DNA of 8,035 bases from Gammaproteobacteria bacterium (GCA_013372965.1 JABXIR010000101.1:1-8035), one strand, 5' to 3'; counted from the stretch's first letter, positions 1 through 5,941 are shown. Notes: generated by a model not told the origin, from the sequence alone. A program made the numbers and translations.

Positions 1-121
1 GTCCAGCGATCCCGCCTAGCGATCACTCGAAACCAATCGGCAAAAATACAGCAATGAGTGGGCTGCTTTCGGCGCTCGCGTTGTTGGGATCTTGGTCGTA
101 TCGGTCACACACTTGGATATA

Positions 122-189
122 CGCTCAACCGCTCAACCGCTCAACCGCTCAACCGCTCAACCGCTCAACCGCTCAACCGCTCAACCGCT
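122..189. repeat. Octanucleotide tandem repeat, CGCTCAAC x 8.5
   Basis: Eight perfect head-to-tail copies of CGCTCAAC run from 122 to 185, followed by half a copy (CGCT) at 186-189. No copy carries a mismatch. Because eight is not a multiple of three, gain or loss of a unit would shift any reading frame crossing it and would change the distance between upstream and downstream elements by 8 bp. It lies 113 bp before the start codon of the dioxygenase gene. Perfect octamer arrays of this kind are prone to slippage. Whether it affects expression here is not known. Confidence 0.95.
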
Positions 190-228
190 TTACCCGAGTC
201 ACGACGTCGAGCTAGTAGGAGGCGGTTG

Positions 229-244
229 TGTCACGAACGTGACA
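229..244. promoter_or_regulatory. Perfect 16-bp dyad, candidate operator
   Basis: TGTCACG and its exact reverse complement CGTGACA are separated by AA, giving a 7+2+7 palindrome whose right edge lies 57 bp before the dioxygenase start codon. The spacer is too short for a good RNA hairpin, which favours a DNA site for a dimeric regulator. A second GTCACGA half-site occurs at 198-204, exactly 32 bp upstream of the one at 230-236, about three helical turns. No regulator gene lies in the window, so the binding protein is unknown. Confidence 0.4.
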
Positions 245-301
245 TCAGGGGATTTTCGGCCAGAGTAGGGTCTAGGTAGGCAAAACTAGAGAACAATAAC
301 A

Positions 302-1135
302 ATGAAAACTACAGCCCATGACTGCGGTTGCGGAGCAACCATTAGCAACGTTGATTTAACGCAGCTTACCCGCGACCAAGCCACCGAAATAAATCAGTTA
401 CTCGCTCAGCACGGTGTACTGATTTTTAACGGACAAAATGTAACGCCAGACGATCACGTCCGACTCGCCAACACGTTGGGTGATATCGTATTAAATCCGT
501 TTTTTAAAGCGCTCGATACGCACCCCGAGGTCGCGATCGTTGCAAAGTCGGAAAAACAATCAATGAATATCGGTGGTGGCTGGCACACGGACCACTCGTA
601 CGAACCAGAACCCGCTAAGGGCTCGATCTTGGTTGCGAGAACAGTTCCGAGTGCGGGTGGCGATACACGCTTTGCTCACTTAGGCAAGGCCTACGAAACA
701 CTACCCGAACACGTAAAACAGCAGATTTTGCCGTTAAACGCAGTACATTCAAATAAACATATCTACGGTGCCGAAGGCTATTATCGCAATACAGATCAGG
801 CCGCAAATTTAGGGGGTGTCGATGATGTGGGTGATGCGACGCATCCGATGGTGATTAAACACCCACAGTCCGGTAATCCGATTCTCTATGTAAACCCTGC
901 TCATGTGGTTGCGATCGAGGGGCTTGAAGATCAAGAAGCGAAAGAGCTGCTCGATTTGCTTTACCGACATGTGGTCGAGGCAGATTTCATCTATGATCAT
1001 TGCTGGACCGAAGGTTCGGTGGCGATATGGGATAATCGGACTACCTGGCACTTCGCTAACAACGACTATCAGGGCGAAAAGCGTTTGATGCACCGTATCA
1101 CGCTTACGGGCGACCCATTGGAGGCGTTTAAATGA
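302..1135 (+). CDS. TauD/TfdA-family Fe(II)/2-oxoglutarate-dependent dioxygenase
   Basis: A 277-residue cytoplasmic protein, the usual length for the TauD/TfdA family. These enzymes couple decarboxylation of 2-oxoglutarate to hydroxylation of a substrate such as taurine, alkyl sulfate esters or aryloxyacetates. The metal-binding facial triad is visible: His95 and Asp97 in W-H-T-D, and distal His250 in T-T-W-H-F-A-N. Arg261, eleven residues after the distal His, matches the 2-oxoglutarate-binding Arg of TauD. Arg265 in L-M-H-R corresponds to the Arg that holds the sulfonate in TauD. G-G-D-T at 119-122 is the conserved segment carrying the Thr near the 2-oxoglutarate. The substrate-pocket segments differ from my recollection of E. 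coli TauD, so taurine is not assured. The 3' end overlaps the next gene by ATGA, indicating translational coupling. The start at 302 is the first Met and the only one giving the full fold; its ribosome site is weak. Confidence 0.93.
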   Translation: MKTTAHDCGCGATISNVDLTQLTRDQATEINQLLAQHGVLIFNGQNVTPDDHVRLANTLGDIVLNPFFKALDTHPEVAIVAKSEKQSMNIGGGWHTDHSYEPEPAKGSILVARTVPSAGGDTRFAHLGKAYETLPEHVKQQILPLNAVHSNKHIYGAEGYYRNTDQAANLGGVDDVGDATHPMVIKHPQSGNPILYVNPAHVVAIEGLEDQEAKELLDLLYRHVVEADFIYDHCWTEGSVAIWDNRTTWHFANNDYQGEKRLMHRITLTGDPLEAFK

Positions 1136-1842
1136 CAGAGAGTGAAAAGTTTCAACGGGAAGAGTTGGCTGTTTGCTACCGAATTTTCGCTCATCTCGGT
1201 TGGGATGAACTCATATACAACCACATCACCCTGAAGCTAACCGATCAAGAGGGCGCCTTCTTAATCAATCCGTACGGGTTACACTATTCAGAGGTCACGG
1301 CAGAAAGCCTCATAAAAGTCGATATCTACGGAAATAAGCTCGAGCAGCATGAGTTCGAGCCTAATCCGGCTGGGATGGTGATACACAGTGCGATTCATGC
1401 CGCTCGACCCGACCTTCATTGCATCACACATCTGCACACCGATGCGGGTTTAGCAGTGGCCTGTAGTAAAGAGGGTTTGCGTACCGATAATTTCTATTCG
1501 GTGATGCTTCATAATCGAGTCTCTTACCACGATTTTGAAGGGCTAACGGTTAGCGACGACGAGAAGAGCCGTCTCGTGATGAGCTTGGGAAATAACGATC
1601 AGCTGATTCTTCGAAATCACGGTTTGTTAAGTGCAGGTAGATCCATCGAAGAAGCATTTATGAATACTTGGGTACTTCAGAGAGCGTGTGAGGTTCAGGT
1701 CGCCTGTGACGCAACCGGAAAACCACTGATTCCCATCAGTAACGATATTGCAGAGCGAACTGAACAGTTGGTTGCGAAACAAGTGGGCGCGTCGGGAGTC
1801 GGCAAGCGCGAGTACGCGGCGTTAAAGCGGTTGTGTAGTTAA
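1132..1842 (+). CDS. Class II aldolase/adducin-family protein lacking the canonical catalytic Glu
   Basis: A 236-residue single-domain protein of the class II aldolase/adducin head family, which includes fuculose-phosphate aldolase and ribulose-phosphate 4-epimerase. The zinc-binding histidines are present: His100 and His102 in T-H-L-H-T, and His163 in R-N-H-G-L-L. The spacing of 61 residues from His102 to His163 equals that in E. coli FucA (His94 to His155). Counting back from His85, the position of FucA Glu73 is Gly81, in N-P-A-G-M-V-I-H. This adducin-like replacement removes the usual catalytic and metal-binding Glu. The core from H-S-A-I-H-A-A-R-P-D onward reads very like the adducin head. 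The start codon overlaps the dioxygenase stop (ATGA), so the two products are probably made together and may act on one metabolite. Aldol cleavage is not assured; another lyase, decarboxylase or a non-catalytic role is possible. Confidence 0.9.
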   Translation: MTESEKFQREELAVCYRIFAHLGWDELIYNHITLKLTDQEGAFLINPYGLHYSEVTAESLIKVDIYGNKLEQHEFEPNPAGMVIHSAIHAARPDLHCITHLHTDAGLAVACSKEGLRTDNFYSVMLHNRVSYHDFEGLTVSDDEKSRLVMSLGNNDQLILRNHGLLSAGRSIEEAFMNTWVLQRACEVQVACDATGKPLIPISNDIAERTEQLVAKQVGASGVGKREYAALKRLCS

Positions 1843-1896
1843 TTGTTTCATTAAAACGATGAGTGAGTTAGTTTAGATAAACCAGTACCAATAAAC

Positions 1897-1901
1897 TGAG
1901 G
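1897..1901 (+). promoter_or_regulatory. Ribosome binding site of the alkylsulfatase gene
   Basis: TGAGG lies eight nt before the ATG at 1910 and supports that start, which also gives a proper signal peptide. The 67-bp gap after the aldolase-family gene contains no T-tract terminator. Only a short GTTT/AAAC pairing near 1845-1857 is seen, so read-through from the upstream genes is plausible. Confidence 0.7.
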
Positions 1902-1909
1902 CTTTAAGT

Positions 1910-3907
1910 ATGTCATTCAAACAAACACTGCTTGTAAGTACACTTTGCGGACTTGCAATAGCATGCAGTCCTGAAGGAACTTCCAGCGATACGGATCAAA
2001 CGATCATCACTACAGCAGACTCTAAACCCGCAACCGAATATACCCAACAGGTAAATCAATCTTACTACGATCAATTGCCATTCGACGACGTTCGTGACTT
2101 CGAGAATGCTCAGCGTGGGTTTATGGCGAGCGAAGAGTCTGTGCATGTTGAAAATGCCGATGGACAAGCGGTTTGGAGCCTAAACGAGTATTCAACTTAT
2201 ATCACTCAGGACACGGCAGCCCCCGACACGGTTAACCCAAGTCTTTGGCGTAACGCTCAATTGGGCATGCTACATGGATTATTTCAAGTCGACGACAACA
2301 TCTACCAAATTCGCGGCTACGACCTAACGAATATCACCTTTGTTAAAGGCGATACGGGTTGGATTGTGTTCGACCCGCTTCTTTCAGAGGAGACAGCGAC
2401 TCGTGCGTTTGAATTCCTAACTGCGCAGTTGGGCGAGTATCCGATTAAAGCGGTTGTTTACAGCCACAGCCACGCAGATCACTACGGTGGTGTTCGCGGT
2501 TTGTTTAAAGACGGCTCATACGATGACGTCGCGATTATCGCACCCGAACATTTTGCAGATCATGCCGTTTCGGAAAACGTCATTGCAGGTAATGCAATGG
2601 GTCGTCGCGCTATTCTCATGTATGGTGCAATGTTGCCGCGTAACGAGCGTGGCGGCATCAACGGCGGCTTAGGTATGACGGTATCGACCGGTAACGTCGG
2701 CCTGATCGAGCCTACCCAAGAAATCATCGAGTCGGGTGAAGTTGTCACCATCGACGGGGTCGAGATGGTGTTCCAGTTAACTCCAGGTACCGAAGCGCCA
2801 GCCGAAATGAACACGTACTTCCCTCAGTGGAAGGCTTTGTGGATGGCAGAGAACGCCACCAACACGCTTCACAATGTACTGACGCTTCGTGGCGCATTAG
2901 TGCGTGATCCGCTAATTTGGGCGCGTTACCTAAACGAAACGATCGCGCTTTGGGGTGATGAAGTTGAAGTGAAATTCCAGAGTCACCATTGGCCGGTCTG
3001 GGGTAACGAAGAAATCGTTCCTTACCTAGAGAAGCAGCGTGATATCTACAAATTCATTCACGACCAGTCGGTTCGCCTGATGAACCACGGCTTCACCGGC
3101 GAAGAAATCTCGGAAATGCTGCGTCTTCCAGAAGAGCTCGAGAACAACTGGGCAACGCGCGGCTATTACGGCACGCTTCGACACAACTCTCGCGCGGTTT
3201 ACCAACGGTACATGGGTTGGTACACCGGTAATCCATCAGACCTAAACAACTACCCGCCAGCAGAGGCCGCGCAGCGCTATATCGCGTTTATGGGTGGCGA
3301 ACAAGCGACGATGGAGAAAACGCTTCAGTCGTTTAATGCAGGCGATTATCGCTGGGTCGCAGAAGTGGGTAAGCATTTGGTGTTTAACAACCCGGACAAC
3401 CAAGACGCGAAGAATTTGCTAGCGGATGCGTATGAGCAGTTAGGTTACCAAGCAGAGTCAGGACCTTGGCGTTCAGTTTATCTGCAAGGTGCGTTCGAGT
3501 TGCGTAACGGTGTCCCAACATCGGGTGGTACAAAGACGGACGGACCTGACGTGATTCGCGCGATGACACCAGAGATGGTCTTTGATTATCTTGCGATTCG
3601 TTTGAATTACGAGAAAGCAGAGGGTGCAGACTTCTCAATACAAGTAGATTTCACCGACTTAGGTGAGTCACATGAACTGGTCGTTAAAAATGCGGTTCTC
3701 AACCACAGTCAACACGTAACTGGCAATTCCGACGTTAAGTTGAAGATGAGCATGGCGACATTGAATCGCATTCAGCTAGGTGAAACAACGCTAAGAGACG
3801 CGGTGAATGACGGCAGTGTTGAACTAGAGGGAGATGGGGCAATCGTTGAGAATTTCTTTGCGATGCTCGATGAGTTTAGCTTCTGGTTTAATATCGTTAC
3901 TCCGTAA
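1910..3907 (+). CDS. MBL-fold alkylsulfatase (SdsA1/YjcS-like), predicted lipoprotein
   Basis: A 665-residue enzyme of the zinc-dependent alkylsulfatase family (type III sulfatases), which hydrolyse primary alkyl sulfates such as dodecyl sulfate to alcohol and sulfate. The N-terminus has Lys4, a hydrophobic stretch and L-A-I-A-C ending at Cys19, a plausible lipobox with Ser at +2, suggesting an outer-membrane lipoprotein facing the periplasm or surface. A Ser/Thr/Asp-rich linker follows. The metallo-beta-lactamase domain (about 115-360) carries H-S-H-A-D-H at 186-191. Glu295 (T-P-G-T-E-A-P), Glu314 (M-A-E-N) and His359 match the remaining di-zinc ligands of Pseudomonas SdsA1, with identical 19- and 45-residue spacings. 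Arg327 in L-R-G-A fits the conserved sulfate-site Arg. An alkylsulfatase dimerisation region (about 365-510) and an SCP2-like C-terminal domain (about 550-662) complete the family architecture. A strong terminator follows directly. Confidence 0.95.
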   Translation: MSFKQTLLVSTLCGLAIACSPEGTSSDTDQTIITTADSKPATEYTQQVNQSYYDQLPFDDVRDFENAQRGFMASEESVHVENADGQAVWSLNEYSTYITQDTAAPDTVNPSLWRNAQLGMLHGLFQVDDNIYQIRGYDLTNITFVKGDTGWIVFDPLLSEETATRAFEFLTAQLGEYPIKAVVYSHSHADHYGGVRGLFKDGSYDDVAIIAPEHFADHAVSENVIAGNAMGRRAILMYGAMLPRNERGGINGGLGMTVSTGNVGLIEPTQEIIESGEVVTIDGVEMVFQLTPGTEAPAEMNTYFPQWKALWMAENATNTLHNVLTLRGALVRDPLIWARYLNETIALWGDEVEVKFQSHHWPVWGNEEIVPYLEKQRDIYKFIHDQSVRLMNHGFTGEEISEMLRLPEELENNWATRGYYGTLRHNSRAVYQRYMGWYTGNPSDLNNYPPAEAAQRYIAFMGGEQATMEKTLQSFNAGDYRWVAEVGKHLVFNNPDNQDAKNLLADAYEQLGYQAESGPWRSVYLQGAFELRNGVPTSGGTKTDGPDVIRAMTPEMVFDYLAIRLNYEKAEGADFSIQVDFTDLGESHELVVKNAVLNHSQHVTGNSDVKLKMSMATLNRIQLGETTLRDAVNDGSVELEGDGAIVENFFAMLDEFSFWFNIVTP

Positions 3908-3921
3908 CTCGATCGGTATTT

Positions 3922-3948
3922 AAAGAGCGCTTCGGCGCTCTTTTTTTT
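3922..3948 (+). terminator. Rho-independent terminator, likely bidirectional
   Basis: AAAGAGCGC, loop TTCG and GCGCTCTTT form a perfect 9-bp stem with a stable tetraloop. The upper strand then reads a run of eight T (3941-3948), three of which pair in the stem. It lies 14 bp after the alkylsulfatase stop and three bp beyond the stop of the convergent PLP-enzyme gene. On the minus strand the hairpin is followed only by TTTAAAT, so termination in that direction should be weaker. Confidence 0.93.
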
Positions 3949-3950
3949 GG

Positions 3951-5033
3951 CTAAAATTCGAGTGCGTGGTCGAACCGAGCGAGCAGTTGTTCGATGCGTT
4001 CAATGCCCACGCTGACGCGAACTAATCCCTCTGGGATGCCGAGCGCTTTCCGCTCTTCGACAGTGCATTCGACATGGCTGGTGGTTTCGGGCAGACCAAT
4101 GAGCGTGTGTGTTGCCCCCAGTGTGCTGGCGAGAGTAAGCGAGTCGCATCGTTTCAAGAAGTGGCTTACCGCTGCCCTATTCTTGAGTTCAAAGCTGAGT
4201 AGGGCCACAGATCGGCGAAGTGTACTTCGTTTAGTCGGCTCATTGATTGAAGGATGGAAGACTTGGGTGACGTTTGGGTGATTGTTCAACCATGCGGCTA
4301 AGTGTGCCGCGTTGTCAGTTGCACGTGACATTCTCAGTTCAAACGACTCTAAGCCGCGTGAGATAAGCTGTGCTGCTTGAGGTGCGAGTACCGAGCCAAT
4401 CAATTCGCGATGCTGGTGAATTAGGTCGCGATGCTTTGCACTGCAGCAAACGACTCCTGCGAGTGCGTCCATGTGGCCTCCCAGAAATTTCGTCGCACTG
4501 TGAACAACGATATCGGCGCCGTGCTTTATGGGGTTTTGTGTAAAGGGCGTTGCGACGGTGTTATCGCAAATCAGTAAGGCATTTGATTTTTTGGCGAGCG
4601 CACTCGTCGCCGCAATATCGACTTCGACGAGCATGGGGTTTGAGGGCGTTTCTAAATAGACGATGTCGCATCCTTGCTCAATTTCTTTAAAGAGCTCGCT
4701 TGGTGTTCGAACCAATTGGCAATCGACGCCCCACGTTGGAAACACATGGTGAAGCAGGCTAAAGGTGCCGCCGTAGAGAGCGTCAAGCGCAACAATTTTT
4801 GCTCCGGGCTTTAGCAGCGTCATAAGCGTGGCGAAAATGGCTGCCATCCCGGAGCTAAATGCTAGACCGTAGTCTGCGCCTTCCATGTTCGCGATTCGTT
4901 GTTCCAATTCGGTCACGATGGGCGCGGGCGTGTTTCTTGCGTATAGTAAGTGGTTACTATCGCCTTTGGCGCTATTAATCCAGTCAGATTCCTCGGTAAA
5001 AGGCCAAGCGATCGCCGTGTCGACGGGTTTCAT
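3951..5033 (-). CDS. Cys/Met-metabolism PLP-dependent enzyme (cystathionine gamma-synthase/lyase-like)
   Basis: A fold-type I PLP enzyme of the Cys/Met metabolism family, 360 residues from the ATG at 5033. Members act on cystathionine, O-acyl-homoserine, cysteine or methionine in the cytoplasm as tetramers. The PLP Lys is Lys182 in H-S-A-T-K-F-L-G-G; Asp157 in C-D-N-T pairs with the pyridine nitrogen; S-S-G-M at 60-63 and Tyr31/Arg33 bind phosphate; Tyr87 stacks on the ring; Arg339 in V-R-V-S-V-G-I-E should hold the substrate carboxylate. Y-G-G-T replaces the Y-G-C-T typical of methionine gamma-lyase, so that activity is less likely. The usual Y-S-R-x-G-N-P-T is altered to Y-A-R-N-T-P-A-P. 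The protein is slightly short at its N-terminus. A GTG directly before the ATG could also be read, but A-G-A-G-G-G ends one nt before that GTG and four before the ATG, favouring ATG. The exact reaction is undecided. Confidence 0.88.
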   Translation of the reverse strand: MKPVDTAIAWPFTEESDWINSAKGDSNHLLYARNTPAPIVTELEQRIANMEGADYGLAFSSGMAAIFATLMTLLKPGAKIVALDALYGGTFSLLHHVFPTWGVDCQLVRTPSELFKEIEQGCDIVYLETPSNPMLVEVDIAATSALAKKSNALLICDNTVATPFTQNPIKHGADIVVHSATKFLGGHMDALAGVVCCSAKHRDLIHQHRELIGSVLAPQAAQLISRGLESFELRMSRATDNAAHLAAWLNNHPNVTQVFHPSINEPTKRSTLRRSVALLSFELKNRAAVSHFLKRCDSLTLASTLGATHTLIGLPETTSHVECTVEERKALGIPEGLVRVSVGIERIEQLLARFDHALEF

Positions 5034-5037
5034 CACA

Positions 5038-5043
5038 CCCTCT
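5038..5043 (-). promoter_or_regulatory. Ribosome binding site deciding the PLP-enzyme start
   Basis: On the minus strand AGAGGG is followed by T, then GTG, then ATG. The GAGG core lies five nt from the ATG at 5033 but only two from the GTG at 5036. The ATG is therefore the likelier initiation codon. Confidence 0.6.
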
Positions 5044-5067
5044 AATGTCAGTTAGTGTAGAGGTCGA

Positions 5068-5096
5068 AGTTTGGTTGACTGCTTAACTCGAGTCAA
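5068..5096 (-). promoter_or_regulatory. Candidate sigma70-type promoter of the PLP-enzyme gene
   Basis: On the minus strand TTGACT (5096-5091; five of six matches to TTGACA) is followed after exactly 17 bp by CAAACT (5073-5068; only three of six matches to TATAAT). A start near 5061 would give a leader of about 28 nt. The -35 element forms one arm of an inverted repeat with AGTCAA on the same strand (plus coordinates 5075-5080 and 5091-5096), and an ACTCGAGT palindrome at 5086-5093 overlaps it. The -10 is poor, so this is tentative. The gene could instead be read through from the upstream spermidine-synthase-like gene. Confidence 0.3.
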
Positions 5097-5108
5097 TTCC
5101 TCATTCAA

Positions 5109-5807
5109 CTAGGAACGTTTTTTCGCAACGTATACACCATTAGTCGAGAGTGTCTCTTGGTATGGGTTTTCAAAAGAAATGATCGAACCTTCTACTTCAT
5201 CGAACACCGATGCCAGTAAGCGAGTAAAAGTCTCATCGGGTTCATCGTCAGACCATAGACCAAATACGCCACCTGGCTTGAGTTTGGCTTTGATCGCTGC
5301 AAGGCCTTTTCGACTATAGAAGCCTTCATTGGCTTCGTTGAGCCAATGTTCAGGCGAGTGGTCGATGTCGAGTAAGATCGCGTCCAAGCTGTCTTGTTCT
5401 ATCTCATCATTCATGGCCCACGCGAAGAAGTCATCATGAACGAGGCTACATCGTTCATCGAGCGTGAGTGCTTTAGCCATGGGAACCATGCCCTTTAGGT
5501 GCCAAGAGATCACCGGTTCCATCACATCGATTACTTTCAAAGTTTCAACACGATCATCTTCTAGGGCTGCAGCGGCGGTGTAGCCCAATCCTAAGCCACC
5601 GACGACCACATTGAGCTTCTCGCCTCTAAGGCTGGCGAGTCCTAGGTACGATAGCTGAACCTCGGCCTCATAAAACAGACTCGACATTAAGTATTCACCG
5701 TTCATGATGACTTCGTACACGATACGATCGTTTAACCGAGGTTCAATTCGTCGGCGCAAGCTGATGGCACCCAAGGGTGTCTGTTGATAATCGAGTTCTT
5801 CCAGCAT
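5109..5807 (-). CDS. Spermidine-synthase-like / SAM-fold Rossmann protein
   Basis: A 232-residue protein of the spermidine synthase/class I SAM-methyltransferase fold. After an N-terminal beta-rich stretch (P-L-G-A-I-S-L-R-R-R, then Y-E-V-I-M-N-G-E-Y-L-M-S-S), motif I is V-V-V-G-G-L-G-L-G at 67-75. An acidic strand end follows (V-I-D-V-M-E-P at 92-98), then H-D-D at 124-126 and L-L-D-I-D-H-S-P at 145-152, the position where aminopropyltransferases carry their catalytic Asp. L-K-P-G-G at 176-180 is the usual late loop. The G-G-G-D-G of true SpeE is replaced by G-G-L-G-L-G, so polyamine synthesis is uncertain and a methyltransferase is possible. The ATG at 5807 is preferred because residues before it have no family resemblance and a start further upstream would run into the divergent promoter region. 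The ribosome site is weak (AAGAGA about ten nt upstream). It lies 75 bp upstream of the PLP-enzyme ATG and could share its transcript. Confidence 0.82.
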   Translation of the reverse strand: MLEELDYQQTPLGAISLRRRIEPRLNDRIVYEVIMNGEYLMSSLFYEAEVQLSYLGLASLRGEKLNVVVGGLGLGYTAAAALEDDRVETLKVIDVMEPVISWHLKGMVPMAKALTLDERCSLVHDDFFAWAMNDEIEQDSLDAILLDIDHSPEHWLNEANEGFYSRKGLAAIKAKLKPGGVFGLWSDDEPDETFTRLLASVFDEVEGSIISFENPYQETLSTNGVYVAKKRS

Positions 5808-5859
5808 TTTTTGGGGTTCTCTTTGAATGATAGTAAGCACCCTAGCATTGACCCAGATC

Positions 5860-5890
5860 GAATGCACGAATCGTAACGACGGGTGCGTTC
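5860..5890. promoter_or_regulatory. Nested 31-bp dyad in a divergent intergenic region
   Basis: TCGT-A-ACGA (5871-5879) lies exactly centred inside GAATGCAC (5860-5867) and GTGCGTTC (5883-5890); both pairs share the centre at 5875. Eleven of fifteen symmetric pairs are Watson-Crick and one more is a G/T wobble. It sits between two divergently transcribed genes, placed to affect both. This arrangement suits an operator or a paired activator site. No protein can be named. Confidence 0.4.
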
Positions 5891-5911
5891 TAGAAAAAGT
5901 CTGCCGTCTCG

Positions 5912-5920
5912 TGTTATGTT
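5912..5920 (+). promoter_or_regulatory. Candidate extended -10 promoter element of the M24 peptidase gene
   Basis: TG-T-TATGTT reads as an extended -10 (TGn followed by a four-of-six match to TATAAT). No good -35 is seen at 17 bp, as is common for extended -10 promoters. Transcription would begin near 5927, about 26 nt before the ATG at 5953. This is tentative. Confidence 0.3.
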
Positions 5921-5941
5921 CGGTCAACAACACTCACGATC

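Larger units (their letters stand above)
1..301. other. Non-coding leader region upstream of the dioxygenase gene
   Basis: No convincing gene is visible in this stretch. One frame is open from the window edge to a TGA at 55-57 (18 codons) and could be the tail of an upstream gene, but it is too short to identify. Another frame has ATG at 54-56 and a TAG at 213-215. Its translation is dominated by the tandem repeat at 122-189 (repeating N-R-S-T-A-Q-P-L), and no Shine-Dalgarno precedes it. The region also holds a 16-bp dyad (229-244) and a TAGGAGG at 216-222. I could not place a convincing promoter. The start at 302 has only a weak purine stretch, AGAGA at 288-292, nine nt upstream. Confidence 0.6.

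Noticed and set aside
122..189. Possible CRISPR array
   Set aside because: The 8-bp units are contiguous with no spacers and are far too short for CRISPR repeats; there is no cas gene.
58..279. 73-codon reading frame starting with GTG at 58
   Set aside because: Most of its length is a translation of the octamer repeat plus low-complexity Arg/Ser-rich sequence. It has no ribosome site and resembles no family.
302..1135. Naming the dioxygenase tauD (taurine dioxygenase)
   Set aside because: Only superfamily residues are secure. The substrate-pocket segments do not clearly match TauD and no taurine transporter genes are adjacent.
1845..1857. Terminator between the aldolase-family gene and the sulfatase gene
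   Set aside because: The only pairing is a 4-bp GTTT/AAAC stem without a T-tract.
3384..3638. Antisense reading frames inside the sulfatase and other genes
   Set aside because: They lie wholly within well-supported genes on the other strand, have low-complexity translations and match no family, so they are frame shadows.
3951..5033. Methionine gamma-lyase assignment
   Set aside because: The Cys of the Y-G-C-T motif is Gly here, and other motifs fit cystathionine enzymes at least as well.
5808..5933. N-terminal extension of the spermidine-synthase-like gene to an ATG at 5933
   Set aside because: The 42 extra residues lack family resemblance, cross the 31-bp dyad and run into the divergent leader. 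The ATG at 5807 gives the expected domain start.
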